Source: JANQKX01 sp039028695 | Lineage (GTDB): Bacteria; Pseudomonadota; Alphaproteobacteria; Kiloniellales; Kiloniellaceae | DNA: 29,694 bases | Assembly: GCA_039028695.1 (NCBI GenBank) | Contig: JBCCHN010000056.1 | Coordinates: 1 to 29,694 of the forward strand | Direction: 5' to 3' | Notes under the pieces: generated by a model | The model's database searches: none | What the model was told of the DNA's origin: nothing | What the model saw: the letters and a program-made list of their open reading frames with translations, nothing else | Shown: positions 23,349-29,694 of the stretch, one piece after another | How the letters are laid out: each line of letters opens with the position of its first letter | How positions within the stretch are numbered: position 1 is the first letter of the stretch | Translations under genes and position numbers: made by a program

Positions 23349-24494
23349 ATGACCGAGAACTGGCTTTCAAGCATACCGGACCTGACCCAATTTGAGGAGG
23401 TACTGGACCCCAGCCGATTTGTGCCGCTGCCTGCAGACTGGTTCGTGGGTGTATCGGATGTTGTGGGATCAACGGCGGCAATCGAGGAGGGTCAATATAA
23501 GTCGGTAAATTTGGCCGGGGCGGCGACCATTGCCGCGGTAACCAACGCGCTGAGTGGGTCACCGCCGCTGTTTGCCTTTGGTGGGGACGGAGCACATTTT
23601 GCAGTCCCGCCAAAGGACCAAACCCGGGCACAGGAAGCCTTGGCGCAAACCGCCTTGTGGTCCGAGAAAGAACTGGGCCTTACATTGCGCGTCGGCATGA
23701 TTTCCGTGGCGGCGATCCGAGCGGCCGGATTGGACTTGCGGGTCGCTAACTGGCCGGTTTCCAGTGACCTGCGCTATGCCATGTTCTCCGGCGGCGGTCT
23801 AGAGTGGGTGGATCAACAGCTCAAAGGCGGCCGCCTGCCCGCGCTTGAGGCGAGGCAAAACGGGCTACCGAATCTCACGGGCTTATCCTGTCAGTGGGGT
23901 CCGTTACCGTCCAAGCGGGGAAATATTATGTCCCTTATTGTGAAACCCGGTCCTGATGCCACGTCAGCGGAGTTTGCGGCCCTAACCAAACGCTTGCTGA
24001 CCATGCTGGAGAAATTTGAGAGCGCAAACCCCGTGCCTGACGCCGGCCCTGATGTAAAATGGCCATCCAGCTCATTGCGATTGCAGTCCAAGGTGTCTGC
24101 AAACAATGACCGAGGGCTGAAGCGGACCATCAAAACGACATTTTTTTCCTTTGCCGCTTGGGCTATTTTCAAGATAGGTATCAGGCTTGGGTCTTTTGAT
24201 CCGAAAAGCTATCGCCAAGAGATCGCTGTTAATACGGACTTTCGCAAGTTCGACGATGGCCTATACATGACCTTGGACTGTTTGCCTGAGTGTATCACCG
24301 AATTGAGATCGTTTTTGGAAGCCCAAAGAGAGACCGGAAAAATCTGTTTTGGCCTGCATGTTCAAGATGAGGCCCTCATGACATGTGTTGTTCCATCGAT
24401 TCATAGCAAAAGCCACATTCACTTTGTGGACGGATCGAGCGGTGGTTATGCCTCCGCCGCGCGGCAATTGAGAGATTCGGCCGCCTCAACTTAA
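23349..24494 (+). CDS. DUF3095 family protein (nucleotide-cyclase-like fold suspected)
   Basis: A 381-residue DUF3095 protein. Hallmarks include RFVPLPADWFVGVSDVVGST near residues 25-45, an EEGQYKSVNLAGAATIAAV segment and FAFGGDGAHFAVP near 75-87. The VSDVVGST plus FGGDG pair resembles the two metal-binding segments of class III cyclases and GGDEF proteins (FxDxxxST and GGDG), so a nucleotide-binding or cyclase-like function is possible but unproven. A moderately hydrophobic stretch (FFSFAAWAIFKIGIRL) lies near residue 260. No Shine-Dalgarno is visible before the ATG. It is the last gene of the SDR cassette, 75 bases after the DUF393 gene, and converges on mbnP. Confidence 0.87.
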   Translation: MTENWLSSIPDLTQFEEVLDPSRFVPLPADWFVGVSDVVGSTAAIEEGQYKSVNLAGAATIAAVTNALSGSPPLFAFGGDGAHFAVPPKDQTRAQEALAQTALWSEKELGLTLRVGMISVAAIRAAGLDLRVANWPVSSDLRYAMFSGGGLEWVDQQLKGGRLPALEARQNGLPNLTGLSCQWGPLPSKRGNIMSLIVKPGPDATSAEFAALTKRLLTMLEKFESANPVPDAGPDVKWPSSSLRLQSKVSANNDRGLKRTIKTTFFSFAAWAIFKIGIRLGSFDPKSYRQEIAVNTDFRKFDDGLYMTLDCLPECITELRSFLEAQRETGKICFGLHVQDEALMTCVVPSIHSKSHIHFVDGSSGGYASAARQLRDSAAST

Positions 24495-24531
24495 GCCAGA
24501 CCAACTTAGGTCCCTCCTCCCTTAGTCCACT

Positions 24532-24570
24532 AAAATAGAAAAAACATTGAAATCTTCATGGATCTATTTT
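24532..24570. terminator. AT-rich inverted repeat between convergent genes
   Basis: AAAATAGA at 24532-24539 and TCTATTTT at 24563-24570 form an eight-pair stem, followed by more T on the plus strand and by T on the minus strand as well. It lies between the convergent DUF3095 and mbnP genes and could act as a two-way terminator, though it is poor in GC. Confidence 0.4.
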
Positions 24571-24634
24571 TTTAAAACCGATGATCATGGCCCCTCTGGG
24601 GGTCTCGATTGCCCACCTGGAAATTCAGACCAAA

Positions 24635-25375
24635 TCACTCCCAATCGAGTTTGATTAAGTCGCCGAAATTGTCGGCAAACAAGCGTGTGTCTTCCTTGTC
24701 GAACTTAACCGACCGAATCTCCGCCATATTAATCGACGAGGTGCCAACGAAGAGCTTCATCACATCGACAGAAAAGGGAATCTCCTGGCCACCTTGCAAT
24801 GGAAAGCCGCTTGGCAAAGCAAATTGCAAATCACGGCGGCTTTCGTCGAAACCAATGTGATAGACCAGAGGGCGCGTTTCGTCGCCGATGCGAATACCGC
24901 CTTCAAAGACTAGGAACTTGTAGCCAACCTCCCAGTTCCAAGCCATTTGGCTGTTGGGGTCCAAGTCACCAACTGATTCAATAGAGGTGTTTGCTTGCGG
25001 ATCGATCCCGATTGAAAAGGAGACAGTGGTCACATCGCTCAAGTGAACGCCTTTAAGGGTAATGGCATAGGTACTTCTATCGTTATCGAATCGAGCGAGG
25101 TGATAACTGTCCTGTTCCCTGTAGTTGCCCTCTTCGCCAACCAGCGCGATGTTGCTGACAAAGAAGCGAAAGTCCCGGATCTTGAAAGGCTGGGATCCTT
25201 CAGGATTTTTGTAAGCATATTCATTAAAGACTAAAGGCTCTTCACCGACCGCGGCATGGAACAGCAGTGTGACGGCATTTTTCGGCGGGGTTCGTAATTC
25301 CACGATAAGCCATGCCACGGCAATCACGAAGGTGATTGCAGTCAGGGCAAATATCATCCTTTTTCGGCGCGACAC
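24635..25375 (-). CDS. mbnP: MbnP family copper-binding protein
   Basis: A 246-residue MbnP family protein. An N-terminal basic patch and helix (RRKRMIFALTAITFVIAVAW) suggest membrane anchoring facing the periplasm. Family motifs: FKIRDFRFFVSNIAL, SIGIDPQANTSIESVGDLDP and MAWNWEVGYKFLVFEGG (W146, W148), then YHIGF and VDVMKLF. In characterised MbnP a tryptophan is oxidised to kynurenine by its partner MbnH and the site binds copper. The start is GTG, overlapping the mbnH stop by one base (TAGTG), so translation is coupled; an ATG lies six codons further in. It is the last gene of the SBP56-mbnH-mbnP operon. Confidence 0.88.
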   Translation of the reverse strand: MSRRKRMIFALTAITFVIAVAWLIVELRTPPKNAVTLLFHAAVGEEPLVFNEYAYKNPEGSQPFKIRDFRFFVSNIALVGEEGNYREQDSYHLARFDNDRSTYAITLKGVHLSDVTTVSFSIGIDPQANTSIESVGDLDPNSQMAWNWEVGYKFLVFEGGIRIGDETRPLVYHIGFDESRRDLQFALPSGFPLQGGQEIPFSVDVMKLFVGTSSINMAEIRSVKFDKEDTRLFADNFGDLIKLDWE

Positions 25376-26505
25376 TAGTTTTTCCCATCAAAGGGATTAG
25401 CGAGTTTCGGATCCGAAAGAAATGTCTTGTCAGTTAGAGTGTGCAGGAAGGCAATCACCGCCTGTACCTCGTCCTCGCTAAGATGCAACCCGACCGGCCG
25501 GTCTCCCTCCTCAATGGAATTGTCCGCTTCTGATATTAAGGGGCTGAGTGTCTCGCTGACCTTTATACCATGATTGTAGTGATCCATGACCTCTTCAAGG
25601 GTAGCAAAACGGCCGTCATGCATGTAAGGCGCCGTCACCGCGATGTTTCGCAAGGTGGGCACTTTGAAGAGACCTCGATGAGCTGGGTCACCGGTGACGG
25701 CCTGTAAACCTTCCGGCAGGCCGGCTTCATCATCCAGGCCGTTGTTGGAAAAGCCATCTAGCGCATCACGAAATCCCGATGTGAGAAACTGGCTGTGGCA
25801 GTCGATACAGTTAGCGCCGCGGAGTGACACTTTAACATCCGGGTGCGCCATGAAAAGCTTGCGGCCATGTTCCTCCAAAGCGCTTAACTTTACCTCGCCC
25901 CGTAAGAATTGGTCATACTTAGAGTCGGAGGAAATCAGCATGCGCATGAATGTGGCTAGGGCCTTCGCTATGTTCTCGGCTGACACTTCGCCATAGGCAC
26001 GAGCAAAAAGTTCTCTGTATCTTGCCGATGCACTAAGCTCCTCTATGAGGCTGTCCAGGTCTTGGTTCATTTCCTCCGGATCTTGAATCGGCAAGAGCGC
26101 CTGTTCTTCCAACGAAGTGGATCGGCCATTCCAAAAAAAGCGGCGCTGGCCCCATAGAAGATTCACCAAGCTCATGCTGCTGAAGGCGAGCGGCTCGCCA
26201 GAAAGTCCAACCCGCCGGGCCTGACCGTCTGTGAATGCTAATTGTTGCTCGTGGCAAGTAGCGCAAGCCACTTGATCGGATCCAGATAGAATAGGGTCAT
26301 AAAATAGGTGGCGACCCAACGCGAAAGACTCTTCGGTTAGGGCGTTATCTTCCGGAATGGTAAAGCGACCAAAAACAAATGGCGCCGAAAAGCCCGCAAT
26401 CGGAGTTGCGGAGGGCTCGACAGTCTCTCTCCAAAGGCCATAGCAGAGAAGCCCGGTTGCAAGGACCGTTAGAGCGATGACCGAGATCAATAAACGTTGG
26501 GTCAT
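25375..26505 (-). CDS. mbnH: MbnH, MauG-like diheme cytochrome c
   Basis: A 376-residue diheme cytochrome c of the CCP/MauG superfamily. An N-terminal hydrophobic segment (LLISVIALTVLATGLLCYGLW) exports or anchors it. Two haem c sites are present: CATCH (C81, C84, H85) and CIDCH (C233, C236, H237). Other family parts are FYDPILSGSDQVACATCH, the FFWNGRSTSLEEQALLPIQDP segment and APYMHDGRFATLEEVMDHYNHG. Adjacent MbnP indicates the MbnH role: oxidising a tryptophan of MbnP to kynurenine, rather than general peroxidase activity. It sits 12 bases after the SBP56-like gene and overlaps mbnP. Confidence 0.9.
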   Translation of the reverse strand: MTQRLLISVIALTVLATGLLCYGLWRETVEPSATPIAGFSAPFVFGRFTIPEDNALTEESFALGRHLFYDPILSGSDQVACATCHEQQLAFTDGQARRVGLSGEPLAFSSMSLVNLLWGQRRFFWNGRSTSLEEQALLPIQDPEEMNQDLDSLIEELSASARYRELFARAYGEVSAENIAKALATFMRMLISSDSKYDQFLRGEVKLSALEEHGRKLFMAHPDVKVSLRGANCIDCHSQFLTSGFRDALDGFSNNGLDDEAGLPEGLQAVTGDPAHRGLFKVPTLRNIAVTAPYMHDGRFATLEEVMDHYNHGIKVSETLSPLISEADNSIEEGDRPVGLHLSEDEVQAVIAFLHTLTDKTFLSDPKLANPFDGKN

Positions 26506-26517
26506 TGTCCCAAAGGA

Positions 26518-27834
26518 TCAATGGTGGTGGACAAACCCCGATCCGAACAAACCTTCGATGTTCTCCACTCCCTTGTCGTAGCGCTCCTTAAAATTTACAG
26601 AAGCCAGGCGTTCGCCCGTTTGAAGGTCGTGCACCGTGATGGTATGGGCATTCAGTTTGGCGATGAAGTCTACATCGGTAGGATCGTTATCAGCGCCATT
26701 GCCAAGATTGAGTAGGTTGTTCTGTACAGCAATGAGATCTCGACCTGATTTGGAAGTAAGGAATATCATATGATGGGCGCCTGGGTCGGCGATGATGTCC
26801 GGACCGGAAGAAACCAAATCCGGAAGTTCCGACAGCTTATAGCGCTTAACCACGCCCGGTAGCGCATGGCTGATGAAAAGTTCGGTTTCATTGCCGTAAA
26901 ATTCCAGCGGCACGCCAGTCTCGTTCTCGACTCCGCTGTAGATAACCTCGGGCGACCCGAAGGTTTTGGTTTCCTGATCATAAGGAATTTTCCATGTCTC
27001 GAAGCCTAGCATGGTGTTCACCATCACCGCCGGTTCAATGTTTGGATCAATGCTGGGACGGGCAAACAGCACCTCCACGGGCGAGGACGGTAAATCTATC
27101 GGGTTTTCCTTTTCGGTCACAATGTTCTCAATCGGCTCCAGGCTGTTGAGATCGATAACCGTAATCGCATTGCCCACACCGCTTGCCAGATCAGGATGAA
27201 TGGTTGAAGAAACAACCATGCGATCCTGGTACGCCGAAATCCCGTGCGGATACATGATGTAAGGCATGCCTTCCCCGACCTGGCTACGCCGCGCTTCGAT
27301 CACCTTAATCACACCATTGCTTTGAGGATCAAAAACACCGACCGAGCCTCCATCCGTGCCGCCAAGCCCTCCCATGAAGGTGACAAACATGTAGTCATTG
27401 CCGTTAGCCGCGTGCCACATGATGTCCTCGCCGACCATCTGGCCTTGGGTATCCAGGCAGTTGACCCCTGTCACGGTGGGGGCGCCCGAGGCATCGCGCG
27501 CCAACCCGATTTCGGCCAAACTGCAGACGGGATCCAAACCCGTGGCGTACAAGCGCCCAGTCGGACTGTAATAGAGGTGATGCAGTGGATGCTCCATGTC
27601 CGGTTGCTCGAACTCGCTGATAATTGTGCCAAAGTCCGGAGATTCGGGGTCTAGCTCAACAATTGCGACACTATGTGACGTATCCAGAGTCGGCAGCCCG
27701 CGCAGCAAGACCATGGCATGGCTTTCCTCGCGGACATCTTGAGATTGTGCGTTGTTCTGAAGCGGGAGGATGGCAATGACGAGCGCCAAAACCACTGTCA
27801 GGATATTCGCCTGCTTTTCTTTGAGTTTTTGCAT
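26518..27834 (-). CDS. Secreted SBP56-like propeller protein (methanethiol-oxidase-like)
   Basis: A 438-residue exported beta-propeller protein. After a signal peptide (LTVVLALVIAILPLQNNAQS) the sequence follows the SBP56/methanethiol oxidase layout: VAIVELDPESPDFGTII and a HPLHHLYYSP segment match that family's N-terminal DPKSP...ELHH region; GSVGVFDPQ, a MPYIMYPHGISAYQDRMVV segment and an AITVIDLNSLEP-to-PVEVLFARP stretch match later blades. Bacterial members are copper-dependent and oxidise methanethiol. The copper link is supported by adjacent mbnH and mbnP, and by histidine-rich spots (LHH, GAHHM, C-terminal HHH). It is clearly divergent, so the substrate is uncertain. GGGGAGC precedes the ATG, and a strong promoter lies 30 bases further upstream. 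Confidence 0.75.
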   Translation of the reverse strand: MQKLKEKQANILTVVLALVIAILPLQNNAQSQDVREESHAMVLLRGLPTLDTSHSVAIVELDPESPDFGTIISEFEQPDMEHPLHHLYYSPTGRLYATGLDPVCSLAEIGLARDASGAPTVTGVNCLDTQGQMVGEDIMWHAANGNDYMFVTFMGGLGGTDGGSVGVFDPQSNGVIKVIEARRSQVGEGMPYIMYPHGISAYQDRMVVSSTIHPDLASGVGNAITVIDLNSLEPIENIVTEKENPIDLPSSPVEVLFARPSIDPNIEPAVMVNTMLGFETWKIPYDQETKTFGSPEVIYSGVENETGVPLEFYGNETELFISHALPGVVKRYKLSELPDLVSSGPDIIADPGAHHMIFLTSKSGRDLIAVQNNLLNLGNGADNDPTDVDFIAKLNAHTITVHDLQTGERLASVNFKERYDKGVENIEGLFGSGFVHHH

Positions 27835-27862
27835 TTTTGCTCCCCGTTTTTTTATGCTTAGG

Positions 27863-27890
27863 ATTATAAGAAAAGTTATGTCTCTGTCTA
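27863..27890 (-). promoter_or_regulatory. Sigma70-type promoter of the SBP56-mbnH-mbnP operon
   Basis: On the minus strand TAGACA (27890-27885) and a perfect TATAAT (27868-27863) are separated by 16 bases. The start would fall near 27856, about 22 bases before the ATG, with GGGGAGC in the leader. Predicted from sequence. Confidence 0.65.
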
Positions 27891-28047
27891 TTTGGCATTT
27901 TTACTGGGCATTCAGCGCCGCAGCGCTTCCTCTGGTTTGGAAGCTTGGACTAAGCCCTGAACGGCGGTTCGAGGCTTGGAAACCGAGGCTTGTAATACGA
28001 TGGAAAGCTGGCATGCTTGCCGGACCTGTCCACTCGGGAGGTGCCGG

Positions 28048-28539
28048 ATGGTATCGGAACAGCAGATACGAGAATTCGCTGAAATGTACCAGGGCGAGGT
28101 TTACGGAGAAGCTTTCTATTGCGCCCTGTTACACCATTTCAACAGCCCGGTTCAGAAACATCTCATCGGTTCGCTGCTCCAACTCGAAACCGAGAACAAG
28201 GCGCGTCTGCGCTGTATCGTCTTTGAGCACGGTGGCGATATCGTTGAGAGCGACACCAGCCGAAACGAAGCCCGGGACTTCATTCGAAGCGTCGAACACA
28301 TGGGCTGGACTGAGGCCACCGCTTATATGGTGGCGGCTAGCGTGGAGTTTCAGGATCGCTACCGCGAGATTGTCAAAACGATGCCCGAGGCGCTGAAGCC
28401 CGTCGTCCAGTCCATGATCGAGCACGAGGACTTGATCATGGCCGCTATGAAGCTTGCTTCCGAGGGCGAGGACGAAAAGGCGATCGAGCTCGTGTCCGGC
28501 CAGTTGACGTTTCCTCTCCCCAGGCCAGCGGTCGCCTAA
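28048..28539 (+). CDS. Ferritin-like (rubrerythrin-type) four-helix protein
   Basis: A 163-residue helical protein that looks like a ferritin-like di-iron carrier. Acidic residues fall at helix positions expected of metal ligands: EVYGEAFY in helix A, LETENKAR in helix B, VEFQDRYREI in helix C and IEHEDLIMAA in helix D. I do not recognise a named subfamily, and metal binding is inference. A longer reading from 27976 or 28000 would add a cysteine-rich segment (CRTCPLGRC), but GGGAGG lies eight bases before the ATG at 28048, which decides the start. It diverges from the SBP56-mbnHP operon, so the two may share metal or redox control. Confidence 0.78.
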   Translation: MVSEQQIREFAEMYQGEVYGEAFYCALLHHFNSPVQKHLIGSLLQLETENKARLRCIVFEHGGDIVESDTSRNEARDFIRSVEHMGWTEATAYMVAASVEFQDRYREIVKTMPEALKPVVQSMIEHEDLIMAAMKLASEGEDEKAIELVSGQLTFPLPRPAVA

Positions 28540-29009
28540 GCCTGGAGTTGGCGGCAAAGCGGCTGGCAATCAGTAAAAGCAAATTTCACCGGACCAAACT
28601 TCTGCTAACGGAGTTAAAGCGGTCATGGCTGATGCCGGCCTTCGACGCAAGCCGAACTCATGACAGTCGTAAAAAAACCACCGGCGCTAGGGACGATTGT
28701 TTGGTTTTAGGACAGCTCTTCTGCCAAGACTTCCGCTGCTGCTCGCATGGTATCGGCAATTCCTTCAGCATAAACGTGGTTTGGTCTGCGCTTGCCCCAG
28801 CCCCAGCAACAACTATGGGCGATCCTTTAGAGAACCTTCGCCAAGGGTAATCGTCCATGCCCGCGCGCACGAATTTAGATAGCAACGAACTCAAATACAA
28901 AAAAAGAACTCGGCATCTTCAAAAATTTGCTTGATTAAAATTGGATTTTGCCTCTATTTCGGCTCTAGGATTATCCAAGATTATCCTAAGCCATTGATTT
29001 CATTGGTGC
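28540..29009. other. 470-base region between the ferritin-like gene and tRNA-Lys
   Basis: No intact gene is convincing. The minus strand carries what may be a frameshifted gene at about 28707-28900. An inverted repeat GTCATG/CATGAC lies at 28622-28664. ATTATCC occurs twice within 20 bases just upstream of the tRNA. Confidence 0.45.
28707..28900 (-). pseudogene. Possible frameshifted gene remnant
   Basis: On the minus strand one frame gives MDDYPWRRFSKGSPIVVAGA (from 28858) onward to SADQTTF, while a neighbouring frame ends in VYAEGIADTMRAAAEVLAEE plus LS and stop at 28709-28707. The second reading looks like a genuine helical C-terminus but has no start; joining them needs one base change near 28768. 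A stem AAAACCA/TGGTTTT with a T-run follows the stop (28708-28674), as a terminator would. Family unknown; the whole reading may be chance. Confidence 0.25.
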
Positions 29010-29085
<76 letters not shown>

Positions 29086-29102
29086 AGGAAATCAAATGCT
29101 TA

Positions 29103-29175
29103 GCGGAAAACCGAACTTCTCAAAAAAAGCTGTGTACGGCTCATTTCCGCCACCAATCGGATTTTTTGTTTTTAG
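29103..29175 (+). terminator. Probable terminator after tRNA-Lys
   Basis: GCGGAAA at 29103-29109 and TTTCCGC at 29143-29149 pair, with CCG/CGG extending the stem inward. A T-rich run (ATTTTTTGTTTTT) follows at 29161-29173 after a 12-base gap. The gap is long for a classic terminator. Confidence 0.4.
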
Positions 29176-29184
29176 TGTCTGAAC

Positions 29185-29241
29185 TGGCCCGCTAGGCGGC
29201 CTGGCAACCGTTGCTGCCTGCTAGCGGCTAACCCCTGGCCA
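29185..29241 (+). repeat. Strongly structured inverted-repeat element
   Basis: Nested pairings: TGGCC (29185-29189) with GGCCA (29237-29241), CCGCTAG (29189-29195) with CTAGCGG (29221-29227), GGCGGC with GCTGCC, around a GGCAACCGTTGC core. This could be a structured RNA, a repeat-element hairpin or the trace of a recombination site. No gene overlaps it. Confidence 0.5.
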
Positions 29242-29492
29242 GATAACTGTGCGGCAGCTGCTTGCCTCCAAACTTCCACCCTACTCCCTGAGGATGTCTT
29301 ACAGGGGGTGTCTTACTGGGGCTGAGTTACTTCTCGCGCAAAAAAGCCGGCGGGTCCGCTCGACCAAAAGGGGATTTCTGGACATCTTTGGGGCGAAACA
29401 TTCGAAACCACTGTCCATTCTAATAAGCCGGGAAAGCCTATCAATCTGCTTTCGTGGATAGGTTCGCAAGAGCGGACAAGAAAGGAATTGGT

Positions 29493-29600
29493 ATGCTCTG
29501 GATGCGCAGCGATTACATGTCGCCAAAATGGCATTTCCCGTGGAAGCGTAACGGGCTTGAAAACCGTAAAGAAACACTCAAATCTATAGTTAACCCCTAA
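29493..29600 (+). CDS. Possible 35-residue small protein or leader peptide
   Basis: ATG at 29493 to TAA at 29598-29600 encodes 35 residues rich in tryptophan and basic residues (MLWMRSDYMSPKWHFPWKRN). AAAGGA lies seven bases before the ATG, better spaced than for many genes in this window. It ends 27 bases before the next gene start, so it may be a leader peptide or a small cotranscribed protein. Too short to judge by composition. Confidence 0.3.
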   Translation: MLWMRSDYMSPKWHFPWKRNGLENRKETLKSIVNP

Positions 29601-29627
29601 ATACTTATAGCCCACGGGACAAAGCCA

Positions 29628-29694
29628 ATGTCGCAAGGTAAGCCTTCAATCGGACGATTTTTCGCACCGGTCACATTTGTCGCCATTCTGACGA
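29628..29694 (+). CDS. 5' end of a gene running off the window
   Basis: From the ATG at 29628 the frame is open to the window edge: MSQGKPSIGRFFAPVTFVAI then LT. A basic N-terminus followed by a hydrophobic stretch suggests a signal peptide or membrane helix. The Shine-Dalgarno is weak. Too little is present to name it. Confidence 0.4.
   Translation, partial: MSQGKPSIGRFFAPVTFVAILT

Larger units (their letters stand above)
29086..29492. other. Gene-free stretch after tRNA-Lys
   Basis: Besides the hairpin after the tRNA and the structured element at 29185-29241, it holds a short imperfect direct repeat of GTCTTACAGGGG and GTCTTACTGGGG (about 29296-29320). No convincing protein-coding frame was found on either strand. 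A non-coding RNA is possible. Confidence 0.45.

Noticed and set aside
27770..28396. A 208-residue plus-strand frame crossing the SBP56 start and the ferritin-like gene
   Set aside because: It overlaps both in other frames; the SBP56 promoter and the ferritin Shine-Dalgarno explain the region better.
28972..28989. Two ATTATCC copies upstream of tRNA-Lys as LysR sites
   Set aside because: A seven-base word is expected several times in a window this size, and no inverted pairing like that at 20270 is present.
29249..29461. A 70-residue plus-strand frame after tRNA-Lys
   Set aside because: No Shine-Dalgarno, no motif and overlap with competing frames on the other strand.

Overview
The window looks like chromosomal DNA of an alphaproteobacterium, most likely Rhodospirillales-like and possibly marine. 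The reasons are the argD-argF-hslO run, an SdhC-like diheme adenylate cyclase of the CyaC type, DUF1289, DUF3095 and ApaG proteins, CtrA-like TTAA-N7-TTAA boxes, and moderately high GC in the core genes. No integrase, transposase, phage gene or CRISPR array was seen. These assignments come from reading motifs only; no database search was possible.

Layout. 1-5620: a small unknown protein, a DUF1289 protein, the redox-sensing cyclase cyaC, a secreted TPR protein, recX, and two tandem ABC-2 permeases with no ATPase nearby. 5684-11791 (all plus strand): a TraB/GumN protein, the argD-argF-hslO operon with a readable promoter and a long terminator hairpin, then a lipoprotein and murI behind CtrA-like boxes. 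11798-15682 (all minus strand): apaG, folE, trkH and argE, so arginine genes sit on both sides of murI. 16105-18917: an esterase, tRNA-Gly(CCC) and an AT-richer secreted seven-blade propeller protein.

18948-21210: a DODA-type dioxygenase and a DoxX protein diverge from a LysR regulator; three GGATAAT-type sites lie in the shared promoter. 21559-24494: a plus-strand cassette of a small membrane ORF, a C-factor-like SDR, a two-helix membrane protein, a DCC/DUF393 thiol protein and a cyclase-like DUF3095 protein. 24635-27834 (minus strand): the most interesting locus. It is a tightly packed operon of a divergent SBP56 (methanethiol-oxidase-like) secreted propeller, an MbnH/MauG-type diheme enzyme and MbnP, behind a good sigma70 promoter. 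A ferritin-like gene diverges from it.

28540-29694: a possible frameshifted gene remnant, tRNA-Lys(CTT) with a hairpin downstream, a strongly structured non-coding stretch, a 35-residue small ORF with a good ribosome binding site, and the start of a gene that runs off the window.

Best candidate for an undescribed system: MbnH/MbnP, a copper-binding pair that depends on a modified tryptophan, coupled to a periplasmic SBP56-type copper enzyme. Second candidate: the SDR-membrane-DUF393-DUF3095 cassette.
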